From Rhodobacteraceae bacterium UBA1957 (GTDB lineage Bacteria; Pseudomonadota; Alphaproteobacteria; Rhodobacterales; Rhodobacteraceae): a stretch of DNA of 15,736 bases. A model generated the notes under the pieces. That model was not told where the DNA came from. It did no database searches and saw nothing but the letters and a program-made list of their open reading frames with translations. Shown piece after piece: positions 1-6,633 of the stretch; position 1 is the stretch's first letter, and each line of letters begins with the position of its first letter. Location: positions 1 to 15,736 of the forward strand of contig DDEJ01000145.1 of the NCBI GenBank assembly GCA_002336405.1, given 5' to 3'. The position numbers and the translations under genes were made by a program.

Positions 1-123
1 CTTCATAGCAAACATTGCTCGAAAAAGACCCAAAACCAAACTGGGACAAGACCAGTCCGTCTTTCTAATCAGTAGATTTACCTTAACAAATAGTCCGAAA
101 TCCTAAGACCACCTCTGCACAGC

Positions 124-145
124 GTGGCCATATTATATCGACCAC
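124..145 (-). promoter_or_regulatory. Possible leftward promoter with dyad over the -10
   Basis: On the minus strand the hexamer at 132–137 reads TATAAT, a perfect -10. The best -35 match about 16–17 bases upstream is poor (TTTGGA or TTGGAT). The -10 sits in the middle of an interrupted dyad, GTGGCC at 124–129 and GACCAC at 140–145, with five of six pairs matching. This is what a repressor operator covering a -10 would look like, but no gene is visible to its left, so the assignment is tentative. Confidence 0.3.
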
Positions 146-248
146 CTTGCCTAATCCAAACTTAAAAACAACGTAACCGACAAACAATGCCAGACATTCC
201 TAACGGGTGCGTGGCACATTAAGAAACATTTCCAAAGCAAAAATTCCA

Positions 249-290
249 GGTGTTTCCGTGCAGTCCGGTTTTTTAAAACACCAGAACTAC
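249..290 (-). terminator. Weak terminator candidate after the solute-binding protein gene
   Basis: Read leftward, a 7-bp stem (GGTGTTT/AAACACC, arms at 276–282 and 249–255) with a 20-base loop is followed after four bases by a run of five T. It lies about 60 bases beyond the stop of the minus-strand solute-binding protein gene. The stem is short and A+T-rich and the loop is long, so this is only a candidate end for the three-gene regulatory operon. Confidence 0.2.
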
Positions 291-341
291 GGCGCCGCAC
301 TCTGGGTCTTGGGTCGCGATTGTGTCTCAGAGCCTAACGGC

Positions 342-1385
342 CTAGGGCTGCAGGATCGCATTTTCCCACTCGTTCAAAAATTGACGTTTTTTCAGTTTAT
401 CCAGATACACCAGTAAGCCTGGTCCCATCCGGATTGGCCGCAACGATGTATTGGACGCCAGCGGATCGCGGTTTATGTCAGGAAAGGGATAGTTGTCTGT
501 GGTCTCATCCAACCATGCCGCACGGATCAAATGATCGATGAATTGACCCGCAAGGGCCGGCCTTTGCGCCGTCGTCGGGATCAGAGCGGTGCGCAGCATT
601 ACCGTGGTGAAGTCTTGGGGTGTAATAATATGGATATTCGCTTTTGCATCCCGGCGCGCCATGGCGTAGCTGCCCAATACGTTATAGGCCACTGCAATTT
701 TGCCGCTGCTCACATCGTCAATCATCGCGCCAGAACAACAATAGAGCTGAATATCAAGATGCCCCATCACCTCAGCGAGGCGCCAGAAGGTTTCCGAAGT
801 ACGGGCATCCTGAGTGGCAAAGAGATACCCCAAGCCACTGCTGCGCACATCATATGTGCCGACCCGCCCCCGAAACAGGTCTGGGTGATCACGTAATACC
901 GAAATTAGATCCTGTCGGGTCTGTGGCACCGGCAGATTGGCAAAGGCCTTGGCCGAAAGCACTATTGCTGCTGGCTCTTGCGTAAAGGCAAATACATGAT
1001 CGCGCCATTTACCCCACTCAGGTAACAAGTTGGTTTCAGTCGATCGATGCGCCAGCGCAAAGCCATCATTGGCCAGTTTGGTCTGCAGATCCATCGCACT
1101 GGATACAGCAATATCATATGGGGCTTGCTCGTCCTGCAACGCCCGCATTAATTCGGTTGAGCTGACCGCATGGTAGGTCACCGCAACCTTGGGGTTTTCA
1201 GCCTGGAAACTCAGGATTAAAGGCGCAAAAAGGTCAATATCCGCCGTCGATAAAATGCGCAGTGTTACGGGCTGTGCGGCCTTGCTCGCAAAGTTTTGCC
1301 GATGCTCAATCTCGAAGCTATGGGCCAATGGGGCCACACAAACAGCAGCGGCTGCTAGGACAAGGGAAACGATATTGAGACGCAT
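342..1385 (-). CDS. Periplasmic solute-binding protein (Fe3+/AfuA-like family), third gene of the two-component operon
   Basis: This 347-residue protein begins with a clear Sec signal peptide: MRLN, a hydrophobic run to about residue 20, then an Ala-His-Ser site at 21–23. The mature part resembles bacterial extracellular solute-binding proteins of the ABC type (COG1840/SBP_bac_11-like): LRILSTADIDLFAPLI near residue 43, then a PYDIAVSS segment and a GKIAVAYNVLGSYA segment. The start overlaps the end of the kinase gene by 31 bases and has GGAG seven bases upstream, so it is translationally coupled. No permease or ATPase gene follows, so it is an orphan. Its position after a regulator–kinase pair suggests it presents a ligand to the kinase or acts as an accessory sensor; that is inference. 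Family assignment is good; the ligand is unknown. Confidence 0.85.
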   Translation of the reverse strand: MRLNIVSLVLAAAAVCVAPLAHSFEIEHRQNFASKAAQPVTLRILSTADIDLFAPLILSFQAENPKVAVTYHAVSSTELMRALQDEQAPYDIAVSSAMDLQTKLANDGFALAHRSTETNLLPEWGKWRDHVFAFTQEPAAIVLSAKAFANLPVPQTRQDLISVLRDHPDLFRGRVGTYDVRSSGLGYLFATQDARTSETFWRLAEVMGHLDIQLYCCSGAMIDDVSSGKIAVAYNVLGSYAMARRDAKANIHIITPQDFTTVMLRTALIPTTAQRPALAGQFIDHLIRAAWLDETTDNYPFPDINRDPLASNTSLRPIRMGPGLLVYLDKLKKRQFLNEWENAILQP

Positions 1386-2740
1386 GCGCCAACTCCATCT
1401 GCATTGTTTGCAATTTTAAGATCACCGCCATGGGCACGCGCCACCTCGTCTGCGATGGTCAGGCCAAGGCCGGACCCAACGATCCCGGCAACATTACTAC
1501 CACGAGCAAACCGCTTGGTCAGCCCCGCGGCGCCAGTTTGCGGGAACCCAAGCCCCTGATCATGAAACGACAAGATCACCCAAGGTGTCTGACGAACCAA
1601 TTCCACTGAAACCCGGCTGTCCATAGGAGAGTATTTAATCGCATTGTCCAACAAATTGCGCACTGCGTTCTGGATTAGGATGGCATCACCCGAAATTTTC
1701 GCAGGGTCATTTTCATTGTATGTGAGGTCAATATCTTTCAATTCAGCCACGGCTTTAAGCCGGTCAACGGTCTCGCCAACCAAAGCAGCCAAATCAATCT
1801 GGCTCTGTTCAAGATGATCAGTGCGAAAAGTAACCATCGCATGATCCAAAAGCTGCCCCGCTGCCCGCGAACTGTCATCAATCGCCCGGATCATTTCTTT
1901 CAGTGAGGCGCGGTTTTCATCTTTTTCGACCCGGCGCAGGGTAATTTCTGCTTGCGCCCGAACCGTGGCCAGTGGTGTACGCACACGGTGTGCGGCTTCT
2001 GCGATAAAATCCTCAGATCGGGTCAACGATATTTTCAGTCGTTCAATAAACTGGTTAAGTGATTTCACCAGTGGCACCATTTCAGCGGGAACTCTGTCGG
2101 TGACTGGACGCAAATCCCTTGGCCCCCGCCGTGACACCGCGCTTGCCAACCGCCTCAGCGGCCCAACCGTGGATTGCGCTGAAAACAAAGCAAGTACTGC
2201 CGAAATAGCAAAAAAACCACCTCCAAACAACATTGCCATACGCGAGATTTCTTCCAGTGTCTGATCCTGACCATTGCGGGTTTGCGCCACCGAGACCCGC
2301 AACTCCACCGGCTGGTTCTCCAAAGCCAACCGCCTTGAGGCGGTCACCATACGGATTTCCCGATCTTGATATATCTCAGTACTGAATATCGGACTGCCGG
2401 TATTTTTGACTGACGCCGGGTTCGGCAGATCATCATATCCGGTCAGAAAGACACTATTTTTATCAATACGGTAAAAAACACGGTCATCACTAAGGTTGCT
2501 CAGCATGGAAAACGCTGAATAGGGGATATCAACAATAAGTTCGCCTTGCTGAATTGCCGAGGCATCTAATATCGACGTCACCGAGGCCATCAAGATGTTA
2601 TCTTGCGACTGCTCGGCCAGCTGTTGGGCAAAACTTCGGACTATAAACACCAACAGAAGCGTCAAAAGAGCAGCATTGCTCAGCAATTGTAGGGAAAGCC
2701 GTCGACGAATTGATCCCGTGGCCTTAAGCTCGGCACTCAT
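1355..2740 (-). CDS. tctE: Sensor histidine kinase, TctE type
   Basis: This 461-residue membrane kinase has one transmembrane segment near 17–37, a periplasmic sensor region of about 130 residues (roughly 38–167), a second membrane segment near 168–189 and a HAMP-like linker. The phosphoacceptor is His251 in AEAAHRVRTPLATV. The ATP-binding domain shows the N box RNLLDNAIKYSP (361–372), the G1 box DQGLGF (394–399), the F box around KRFARG and the G2 box GSGLGLTIADE (422–432). Such N-terminal sensor domains (2CSK_N) are typical of TctE/QseC-like kinases. It shares an ATGA overlap with the upstream regulator gene and overlaps the binding-protein gene downstream. Its divergent TctCBA neighbours make a role in sensing a carboxylate likely. 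The symbol is by analogy with the Salmonella tricarboxylate system. Confidence 0.88.
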   Translation of the reverse strand: MSAELKATGSIRRRLSLQLLSNAALLTLLLVFIVRSFAQQLAEQSQDNILMASVTSILDASAIQQGELIVDIPYSAFSMLSNLSDDRVFYRIDKNSVFLTGYDDLPNPASVKNTGSPIFSTEIYQDREIRMVTASRRLALENQPVELRVSVAQTRNGQDQTLEEISRMAMLFGGGFFAISAVLALFSAQSTVGPLRRLASAVSRRGPRDLRPVTDRVPAEMVPLVKSLNQFIERLKISLTRSEDFIAEAAHRVRTPLATVRAQAEITLRRVEKDENRASLKEMIRAIDDSSRAAGQLLDHAMVTFRTDHLEQSQIDLAALVGETVDRLKAVAELKDIDLTYNENDPAKISGDAILIQNAVRNLLDNAIKYSPMDSRVSVELVRQTPWVILSFHDQGLGFPQTGAAGLTKRFARGSNVAGIVGSGLGLTIADEVARAHGGDLKIANNADGVGACVSISFPLS

Positions 2741-3402
2741 GCGAGGCTTAGCCGGTAACCCAACCCTCGCACTGTTATGATCCGCACGTTGCTGCCTTCG
2801 ATGTGCTTGCGCAACCTAGCCACATAGACTTCGATCGCATTTTCCGACACGTCTTCGTCGTAGGAAAACAGCCGGTCCACCAACTTAGACTTTGAGAAAA
2901 TCTGCTCTGGGGCGTTAAAGAATACCTCAAGCAAGCGCAGTTCTTTATTGCGCAGGGCCGTGGCTGTGCCGTTCAACGTGACGGTGCCCGCTAAGGCGTC
3001 AAAGTCCACATTTCCGAATCGCTTACAATTGCTTGCCCCCCCGCCCTGACGTCGCAAAACAGCTCGGCATCGGGCCTCTAATTCAGAAAAATCAAACGGT
3101 TTGGTGATATAATCATCTGCCCCCAAGTCTAAAACACCAACCCTATCAGACACCTCAGAACGCGCGGTTAAAACAATCACAGGTGTTTTTCCCGCACCGG
3201 CACGATAGCGTCGCAAAAACCGTCGACCATCCCCGTCCGGCAGCATAATATCAAGCAATATCAGGTCGTAAGTCGTTGCCGCCACATGCTCAGACGCGAG
3301 GGATAAATTGCCTGCATGATCGACGATATGACTATCCAGAGACAACCGATCACAGATTGCTTTGGCCAGTTGTTCATTGTCTTCTACCAGAAGAAACCGC
3401 AT
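2737..3402 (-). CDS. tctD: OmpR/PhoB-family response regulator, TctD type
   Basis: This 221-residue regulator has a receiver domain at 1–115 with acidic pocket Glu7/Asp8 (LLVEDNEQ), phosphoacceptor Asp51 (LILLDIMLPDGDG), Thr79 (VLTAR) and Lys101 (YITKPFDF). A C-terminal winged-helix DNA-binding domain of the OmpR type covers about 128–221 (NKELRLLEVF, then ENAIEVYVARLRKHI and a final TVRGLGYRL). It is the first gene of the minus-strand operon and overlaps the kinase gene by four bases. Proteins of this type usually bind tandem direct repeats with an 11-base period; two such repeats occur in the region upstream of it (3429–3448 and 3628–3649), supporting autoregulation and control of the divergent tct operon. 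No strong ribosome-binding site precedes the ATG. Confidence 0.92.
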   Translation of the reverse strand: MRFLLVEDNEQLAKAICDRLSLDSHIVDHAGNLSLASEHVAATTYDLILLDIMLPDGDGRRFLRRYRAGAGKTPVIVLTARSEVSDRVGVLDLGADDYITKPFDFSELEARCRAVLRRQGGGASNCKRFGNVDFDALAGTVTLNGTATALRNKELRLLEVFFNAPEQIFSKSKLVDRLFSYDEDVSENAIEVYVARLRKHIEGSNVRIITVRGLGYRLSLA

Positions 3403-3428
3403 GTGCGTTAGGCCCCGCTTAGGTGGCG

Positions 3429-3448
3429 TGACAGTTTGGTGTCAGCTT
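3429..3448 (+). promoter_or_regulatory. Putative response-regulator box 2 (autoregulatory)
   Basis: TGACAGTTT at 3429–3437 and TGTCAGCTT at 3440–3448 are related 9-mers spaced exactly 11 bases, the helical-turn spacing used by OmpR/PhoB-type dimers. The pair lies 27–46 bases upstream of the regulator's start codon, so binding could control its own operon. The same bases can also be read as a TGACA–6–TGTCA inverted repeat, so the mode of binding is not settled. Confidence 0.5.
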
Positions 3449-3627
3449 ACTTTGTTATTTACCCCTCATGGCCGCGAAACCGTGCACATGTCAAATGCAA
3501 GGCGAATATGACAATTTCAAATCTTGGGCGTTGGCCCGTATTAATGGCAGAAGCAAGGTGATCGATCAGGAAATTTTTCGACGTTTAAATCCTCTTAGAA
3601 ACCAGAGCTTTCATTTTATTTCGACTG

Positions 3628-3649
3628 TGTCAGGTTTATGTCAGGTTCA
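3628..3649 (+). promoter_or_regulatory. Putative response-regulator box 1 (tct operon activator site)
   Basis: Two copies of TGTCAGGTT, at 3628–3636 and 3639–3647, are spaced exactly 11 bases. The 11-mers TGTCAGGTTTA and TGTCAGGTTCA differ at one position. The arrangement parallels the pho box, where tandem 11-base repeats replace the -35 and end about 11 bases upstream of the -10; here the gap to the -10-like box at 3662 is 12 bases. The cognate regulator is most simply the divergently encoded TctD-type protein. Confidence 0.65.
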
Positions 3650-3661
3650 TCGGCTAGATGT

Positions 3662-3667
3662 TACTAT
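3662..3667 (+). promoter_or_regulatory. -10-like box of the tct operon promoter
   Basis: TACTAT matches TATAAT at four of six positions. No good -35 lies 17 bases upstream; the bases there are the second copy of the 11-base repeat, consistent with an activator-dependent promoter. Transcription would start near 3674, about 45 bases before the tctC start codon. Confidence 0.4.
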
Positions 3668-3670
3668 GTA

Positions 3671-3702
3671 AACCGATTTATCAAACTTAATCGGTTAAGT
3701 TT
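3671..3702 (+). repeat. Overlapping inverted repeats just upstream of the tctC ribosome-binding site
   Basis: Two stems compete for the same bases. Stem A pairs AACCGATT (3671–3678) with AATCGGTT (3689–3696). Stem B pairs AAACTTAA (3683–3690) with TTAAGTTT (3695–3702) around a TCGG loop. All 8-bp arms are perfect. Stem B ends two bases before the GGGAGG ribosome-binding site. They could be an operator at DNA level or alternative RNA structures in the leader of tctC. Confidence 0.5.
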
Positions 3703-3717
3703 TTGGGAGGAAATAAC

Positions 3718-4680
3718 TTGAAGATGATTTCAAAAATGGCCACCGCGGCCATACTGACGGTTGGCCTAGCAGGACAATCGTTTGCAGCCGAATGTATCGC
3801 GCCGGCGAATCCGGGCGGAGGTTGGGATTTTACCTGCCGCAGCATTACAAAAATTATGAATGATATTGGTGCGGTTGATGGGGCCATTCAAGTCACCAAC
3901 ATGGCTGGCGGTGGCGGAGGCTTAGCTTACACGCATGTGGTGAACGAGCGCAACGAAGATGCCGATTTGATCGTCGCCGCTTCAACGGCCACCGCAACGC
4001 GCTTGGCACAAAATGCGTATTCAGGAATGACCGCAGATCAAGTGCGGTTCTTGGGCGCTATTGGCGCGGATCCCGGTGTGATTGTTGTGGGCAAGGATTC
4101 ACCTTATCAAAACCTGAATGAACTATTAGATGCGGTGATAAAAGATCCATCAAAGCATGCTTTTGCAGGCGGTTCTGCGGCAGGTGGATATGACCATTTA
4201 AAAGTTCTGATGGCGCTAAAGCGCAAGGGTTTTACCGACATTCGAAAAATTAAATATATCGGTGTTGATGGGGATGCAGATGCGATCACGCAGACAATTG
4301 GTGGCTTTACGGCCGCGATGACCGGTGACATTTCTGGCGTGGTTGGTTTTATCAAATCTGGTGATGTGCGGGTGTTGGCCTCTTTCACCGATGAGCGGAT
4401 CCCCGGCTTTGAAGATATCCCGACTGCCAAAGAGCAAGGTATTGACGTTGTTGCCGTAAACTGGCGTGGCTTATACACACCAAAAGGTGCTTCGGAAACG
4501 TCTTACAAGGCTTGGACAGAGGCCCTGCGTAAAGTAGGAGCCTCAGCCGAGTGGAAAGAAGCTATGATGGCTAATGGACTTGCTCCTTTCAACAAAGTTG
4601 GTTCGAATTTCCAATCCTATGTAGATGGTGTGATCGATGAAGTGCGCGCCATGTCCGTTGAACTGGGTGTTATGAAATAA
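3718..4680 (+). CDS. tctC: TctC: tripartite tricarboxylate transporter periplasmic binding protein
   Basis: Extracytoplasmic solute receptor of a TTT system (TctC/Bug family), 320 residues with the TTG start at 3718. That start is chosen because GGGAGG (3705–3710) is seven bases upstream; ATG at 3724 is the alternative. A signal peptide (MKMISKMATAAILTVGLAG) ends at Ser-Phe-Ala 21–23. The mature N-terminus has ECIAPANPGGGWDFTC (25–40), matching from memory the ECIAPA-PGGG-D-TC signature of the Salmonella citrate receptor TctC rather than generic Bug proteins; Cys26 and Cys40 are conserved there. Later blocks (GGSAAGGYDHLK, IKYIGVDGDADA, MTGDISGVV, RIPGFEDIPTAKEQG) follow the same pattern. It is the first gene of the operon and its stop overlaps the tctB start. 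Substrate is probably a di- or tricarboxylate, but this is not proven by sequence. Confidence 0.93.
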   Translation: MKMISKMATAAILTVGLAGQSFAAECIAPANPGGGWDFTCRSITKIMNDIGAVDGAIQVTNMAGGGGGLAYTHVVNERNEDADLIVAASTATATRLAQNAYSGMTADQVRFLGAIGADPGVIVVGKDSPYQNLNELLDAVIKDPSKHAFAGGSAAGGYDHLKVLMALKRKGFTDIRKIKYIGVDGDADAITQTIGGFTAAMTGDISGVVGFIKSGDVRVLASFTDERIPGFEDIPTAKEQGIDVVAVNWRGLYTPKGASETSYKAWTEALRKVGASAEWKEAMMANGLAPFNKVGSNFQSYVDGVIDEVRAMSVELGVMK

Positions 4681-5117
4681 TGTCAGACCGGATAACCGGG
4701 TTTGTCGTTGCTGTACTGGCGCTTGCATTTTTCGCAAGCGCCAGTCAGTTAGAACAGCCATTTTTTGCAGATCCTCTGGGGCCAAAAGCTTTCCCGATGG
4801 TGGTTGCAGGAGTGGCAATGGTAGCCGCTATATTGATGATCATTAAACCCGATGCCGAACCAAATTGGCCAGCCTTTGCCGTTTTGGGGCGCATTGCCAT
4901 CGCTACCCTTATTCTAGTGATATACGCCTATGGTTTAAAACCGCTTGGGTTTTTGCTACCAACGGCGCTGGCGGCGGGGGCCGTCTCTTATCAAATTGAT
5001 CCCAAATTCAGCAATGCAGCAAAAATCGGCATTGGTCTTTCGGGTGGTCTTTTTGTTATTTTTAAATTTGGTTTGGGGCTTAGCTTATTCGCCTTGCCAC
5101 GCTGGATGATGGGATAA
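4680..5117 (+). CDS. tctB: TctB: small membrane subunit of the tripartite tricarboxylate transporter
   Basis: This 145-residue protein has four predicted membrane segments: about 7–24, 37–55, 68–86 and 88–103, with a further hydrophobic stretch near 115–138. This is the usual size and topology of the TctB subunit, which partners TctA in the inner membrane. The segment FADPLGPKAFPMVV (30–43) is typical of the family. The start codon overlaps the tctC stop as TAATG, so translation is coupled. Codons 12–22 are spanned by a 12-bp perfect hairpin (listed separately). TctB is poorly conserved as a family, so position between tctC and tctA is part of the evidence. Confidence 0.92.
   Translation: MSDRITGFVVAVLALAFFASASQLEQPFFADPLGPKAFPMVVAGVAMVAAILMIIKPDAEPNWPAFAVLGRIAIATLILVIYAYGLKPLGFLLPTALAAGAVSYQIDPKFSNAAKIGIGLSGGLFVIFKFGLGLSLFALPRWMMG
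4715..4745 (+). repeat. Strong 12-bp hairpin inside the 5' end of tctB
   Basis: ACTGGCGCTTGC (4715–4726) pairs perfectly with GCAAGCGCCAGT (4734–4745) around a seven-base loop ATTTTTC. No T run follows, so it is not an intrinsic terminator. It begins 35 bases after the tctC stop/tctB start. In transporter operons such stems after the binding-protein gene often stabilise the upstream transcript; here it would have to be embedded in coding sequence because the genes overlap. Confidence 0.7.
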
Positions 5118-5121
5118 AGAC

Positions 5122-6633
5122 ATGGATCTTTTTGCAAATCTTGCGCTGGGCTTTTCCGTCGCTTTAAGCCCGACAACTCTATCTTTAGCAGTTATTGGTT
5201 GTGTTTTAGGAACTATAATAGGTGCTTTGCCGGGTCTTGGTCCCGCTAATGGCGTGGCGATTTTGATCCCCTTGTCCTTTTCTTTTGATTTAGATGCCAC
5301 GCAAGCGTTGGTCCTGATGACCAGCGTGTATTATGGCGCGATGTATGGGGGGCGAATATCATCAATTTTGCTGAACATACCCGGCGATGAGCCCGCGATG
5401 ATGACCACGCTGGATGGCTACCCGATGGCCAAAAAAGGTCGTGCAGGGGATGCGTTGGTATTGTCAGGTGTTGCCTCTTTTGTCGGGGCATTTCTGGCTA
5501 CCATAGGCTTGATGCTTTTGGCTCCACTGCTGGCGCGGGTGGCGTTTTTATTTGGACCTGCGGAGTATTTTGCACTTTATTTATTGGCTTTTTGCACGCT
5601 GGGTGGCTTGGGATCAAAAAATCAATCCAAAGCCGCGATTGCCGTGTGTCTCGGGTTAGGTATTGCAATGATTGGGGTTGATAATTCGACCGGTTTGACA
5701 CGCTTTACCGGAGGTAGTTTGCACCTTTTTGACGGGATAGATTTTTTGGTGGCGATCGTGGGTTTATTCGCGGTATCTGAAGTCTTTATTTTCATCGAAA
5801 GCCATGGCAAAGATTCTGCAATCGGTATTAAACTGGAAAAAATCACTATTCCGGTGAAAGATATTGTTAACTCAAAATGGACGATGCTGCGCAGCTCAGC
5901 CATTGGGTTTATAGCCGGGTTGTTGCCAGGCGCCGGGGCATCCTTGGGTAGTTTTTTAGCCTATATGGTCGAAAAATCCGTATCCAAGGATAAAGACAGT
6001 TTTGGCACGGGCAATCCGCGTGGCGTCGCCGCGCCGGAAGCTGGCAACAATGCGGCGGCAGGCGGAGCTTTAGTTCCCATGCTAACACTCGGTGTGCCGG
6101 GATCAGGGACCACAGCGGTACTCTTGGCGCTGCTGATGACATTGAACATTACCCCCGGACCCTTGCTCTTTACCGAACGGCCAGAAGTAGTTTGGGGATT
6201 GATTGCCTCACTATTGATTGCGAATTTTGTGCTGCTAATTTTGAACATCCCTTTGGTAAAAGTGTTTAGCCGGTTGCTACAAGTGCCTGCTGCGATTTTG
6301 CTCCCCGGGGTGACTATGATTTCTTTTGTGGGTATTTTTTCGCTGTCGGGTTCATATTTTGATCTGCTGCTGATGATCGGCTTTGGCGTTCTGGGCTACG
6401 CATTGCGCAAATTATCCATTCCCACAGTGCCAGTGATCTTAGGTATCCTGCTAGGGGGCCATATGGAGGTCAGCTTGCGCCGCGCCATGGTACTGTCTGA
6501 CGGCGATTGGACTTATCTGTTTGCAACCCCGATATCGCTTGGGCTTTGGGCGGCGGCATTGATCGGGTTCATTGCACCGATTTTTCTGCGCAGTTATTTA
6601 ACAATCCCCAAACCAATCAAAGAGGAAAAGTAA
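5122..6633 (+). CDS. tctA: TctA: large membrane subunit of the tripartite tricarboxylate transporter
   Basis: At 503 residues this matches the usual TctA length of about 500, with many hydrophobic segments (about 10–12). The family's two internal repeats are both visible. The first has GALPGLGPANGVAILIP (34–50) and GGRISSILLNIPGDEPAMMT (76–95). The second has AGLLPGAGASLGSFLAYMVEK, then APEAGNNAAAGGALVPMLTL and GVPGSGTTAVLL. These loops are thought to form the substrate and cation path of the secondary transporter, which works with TctB and the TctC receptor and does not use ATP. It starts four bases after tctB. Its stop overlaps the next start as TAATG, tying it to the AtuA-family gene. The end is cytosolic and lysine-rich. 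Confidence 0.96.
   Translation: MDLFANLALGFSVALSPTTLSLAVIGCVLGTIIGALPGLGPANGVAILIPLSFSFDLDATQALVLMTSVYYGAMYGGRISSILLNIPGDEPAMMTTLDGYPMAKKGRAGDALVLSGVASFVGAFLATIGLMLLAPLLARVAFLFGPAEYFALYLLAFCTLGGLGSKNQSKAAIAVCLGLGIAMIGVDNSTGLTRFTGGSLHLFDGIDFLVAIVGLFAVSEVFIFIESHGKDSAIGIKLEKITIPVKDIVNSKWTMLRSSAIGFIAGLLPGAGASLGSFLAYMVEKSVSKDKDSFGTGNPRGVAAPEAGNNAAAGGALVPMLTLGVPGSGTTAVLLALLMTLNITPGPLLFTERPEVVWGLIASLLIANFVLLILNIPLVKVFSRLLQVPAAILLPGVTMISFVGIFSLSGSYFDLLLMIGFGVLGYALRKLSIPTVPVILGILLGGHMEVSLRRAMVLSDGDWTYLFATPISLGLWAAALIGFIAPIFLRSYLTIPKPIKEEK

Larger units (their letters stand above)
1..341. other. Gene-free left edge, A+T-rich
   Basis: No open frame here looks like a protein; the 69-codon frame beginning at 207 runs into the antisense of the downstream gene and has no family character. 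The stretch is visibly richer in A and T than the genes around it. It contains a perfect TATAAT on the minus strand at 132–137 under a GTGG/CCAC dyad (listed separately), which could drive a gene lying off the left edge. Minus-strand ATG codons at 14–16 and 3–5 are possible starts for such a gene, but too little of it is present to say. A weak stem (GGTGTTT at 249–255, AAACACC at 276–282) lies downstream of the solute-binding protein gene. Confidence 0.5.
3403..3717. promoter_or_regulatory. Shared divergent regulatory region, regulator operon / tctCBA operon
   Basis: This 315-base region separates two divergent operons and carries several ordered signals. These are an 11-base direct repeat at 3429–3448, a second and better one at 3628–3649, a -10-like box at 3662–3667, overlapping inverted repeats at 3671–3702 and a GGGAGG ribosome-binding site at 3705–3710. 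A 67-codon open frame at 3468–3671 crosses the strong repeat and the -10 and shows no family resemblance, so I treat it as non-coding. The stretch 3450–3620 holds nothing I can name. Confidence 0.7.

Noticed and set aside
3468..3671. 67-codon open frame in the divergent regulatory region
   Set aside because: It overlaps the tandem regulator repeat and the -10-like box, has no ribosome-binding site and shows no family resemblance.
3703..3717. TTG at 3703 as the tctC start
   Set aside because: It precedes the GGGAGG ribosome-binding site, so it cannot use it; the signal peptide begins properly from 3718 or 3724.
6507..6632. Longer start for the AtuA-family gene at 6507
   Set aside because: It would overlap tctA by 127 bases; the ATG at 6633 has a good ribosome-binding site and the conserved N-terminus begins there.
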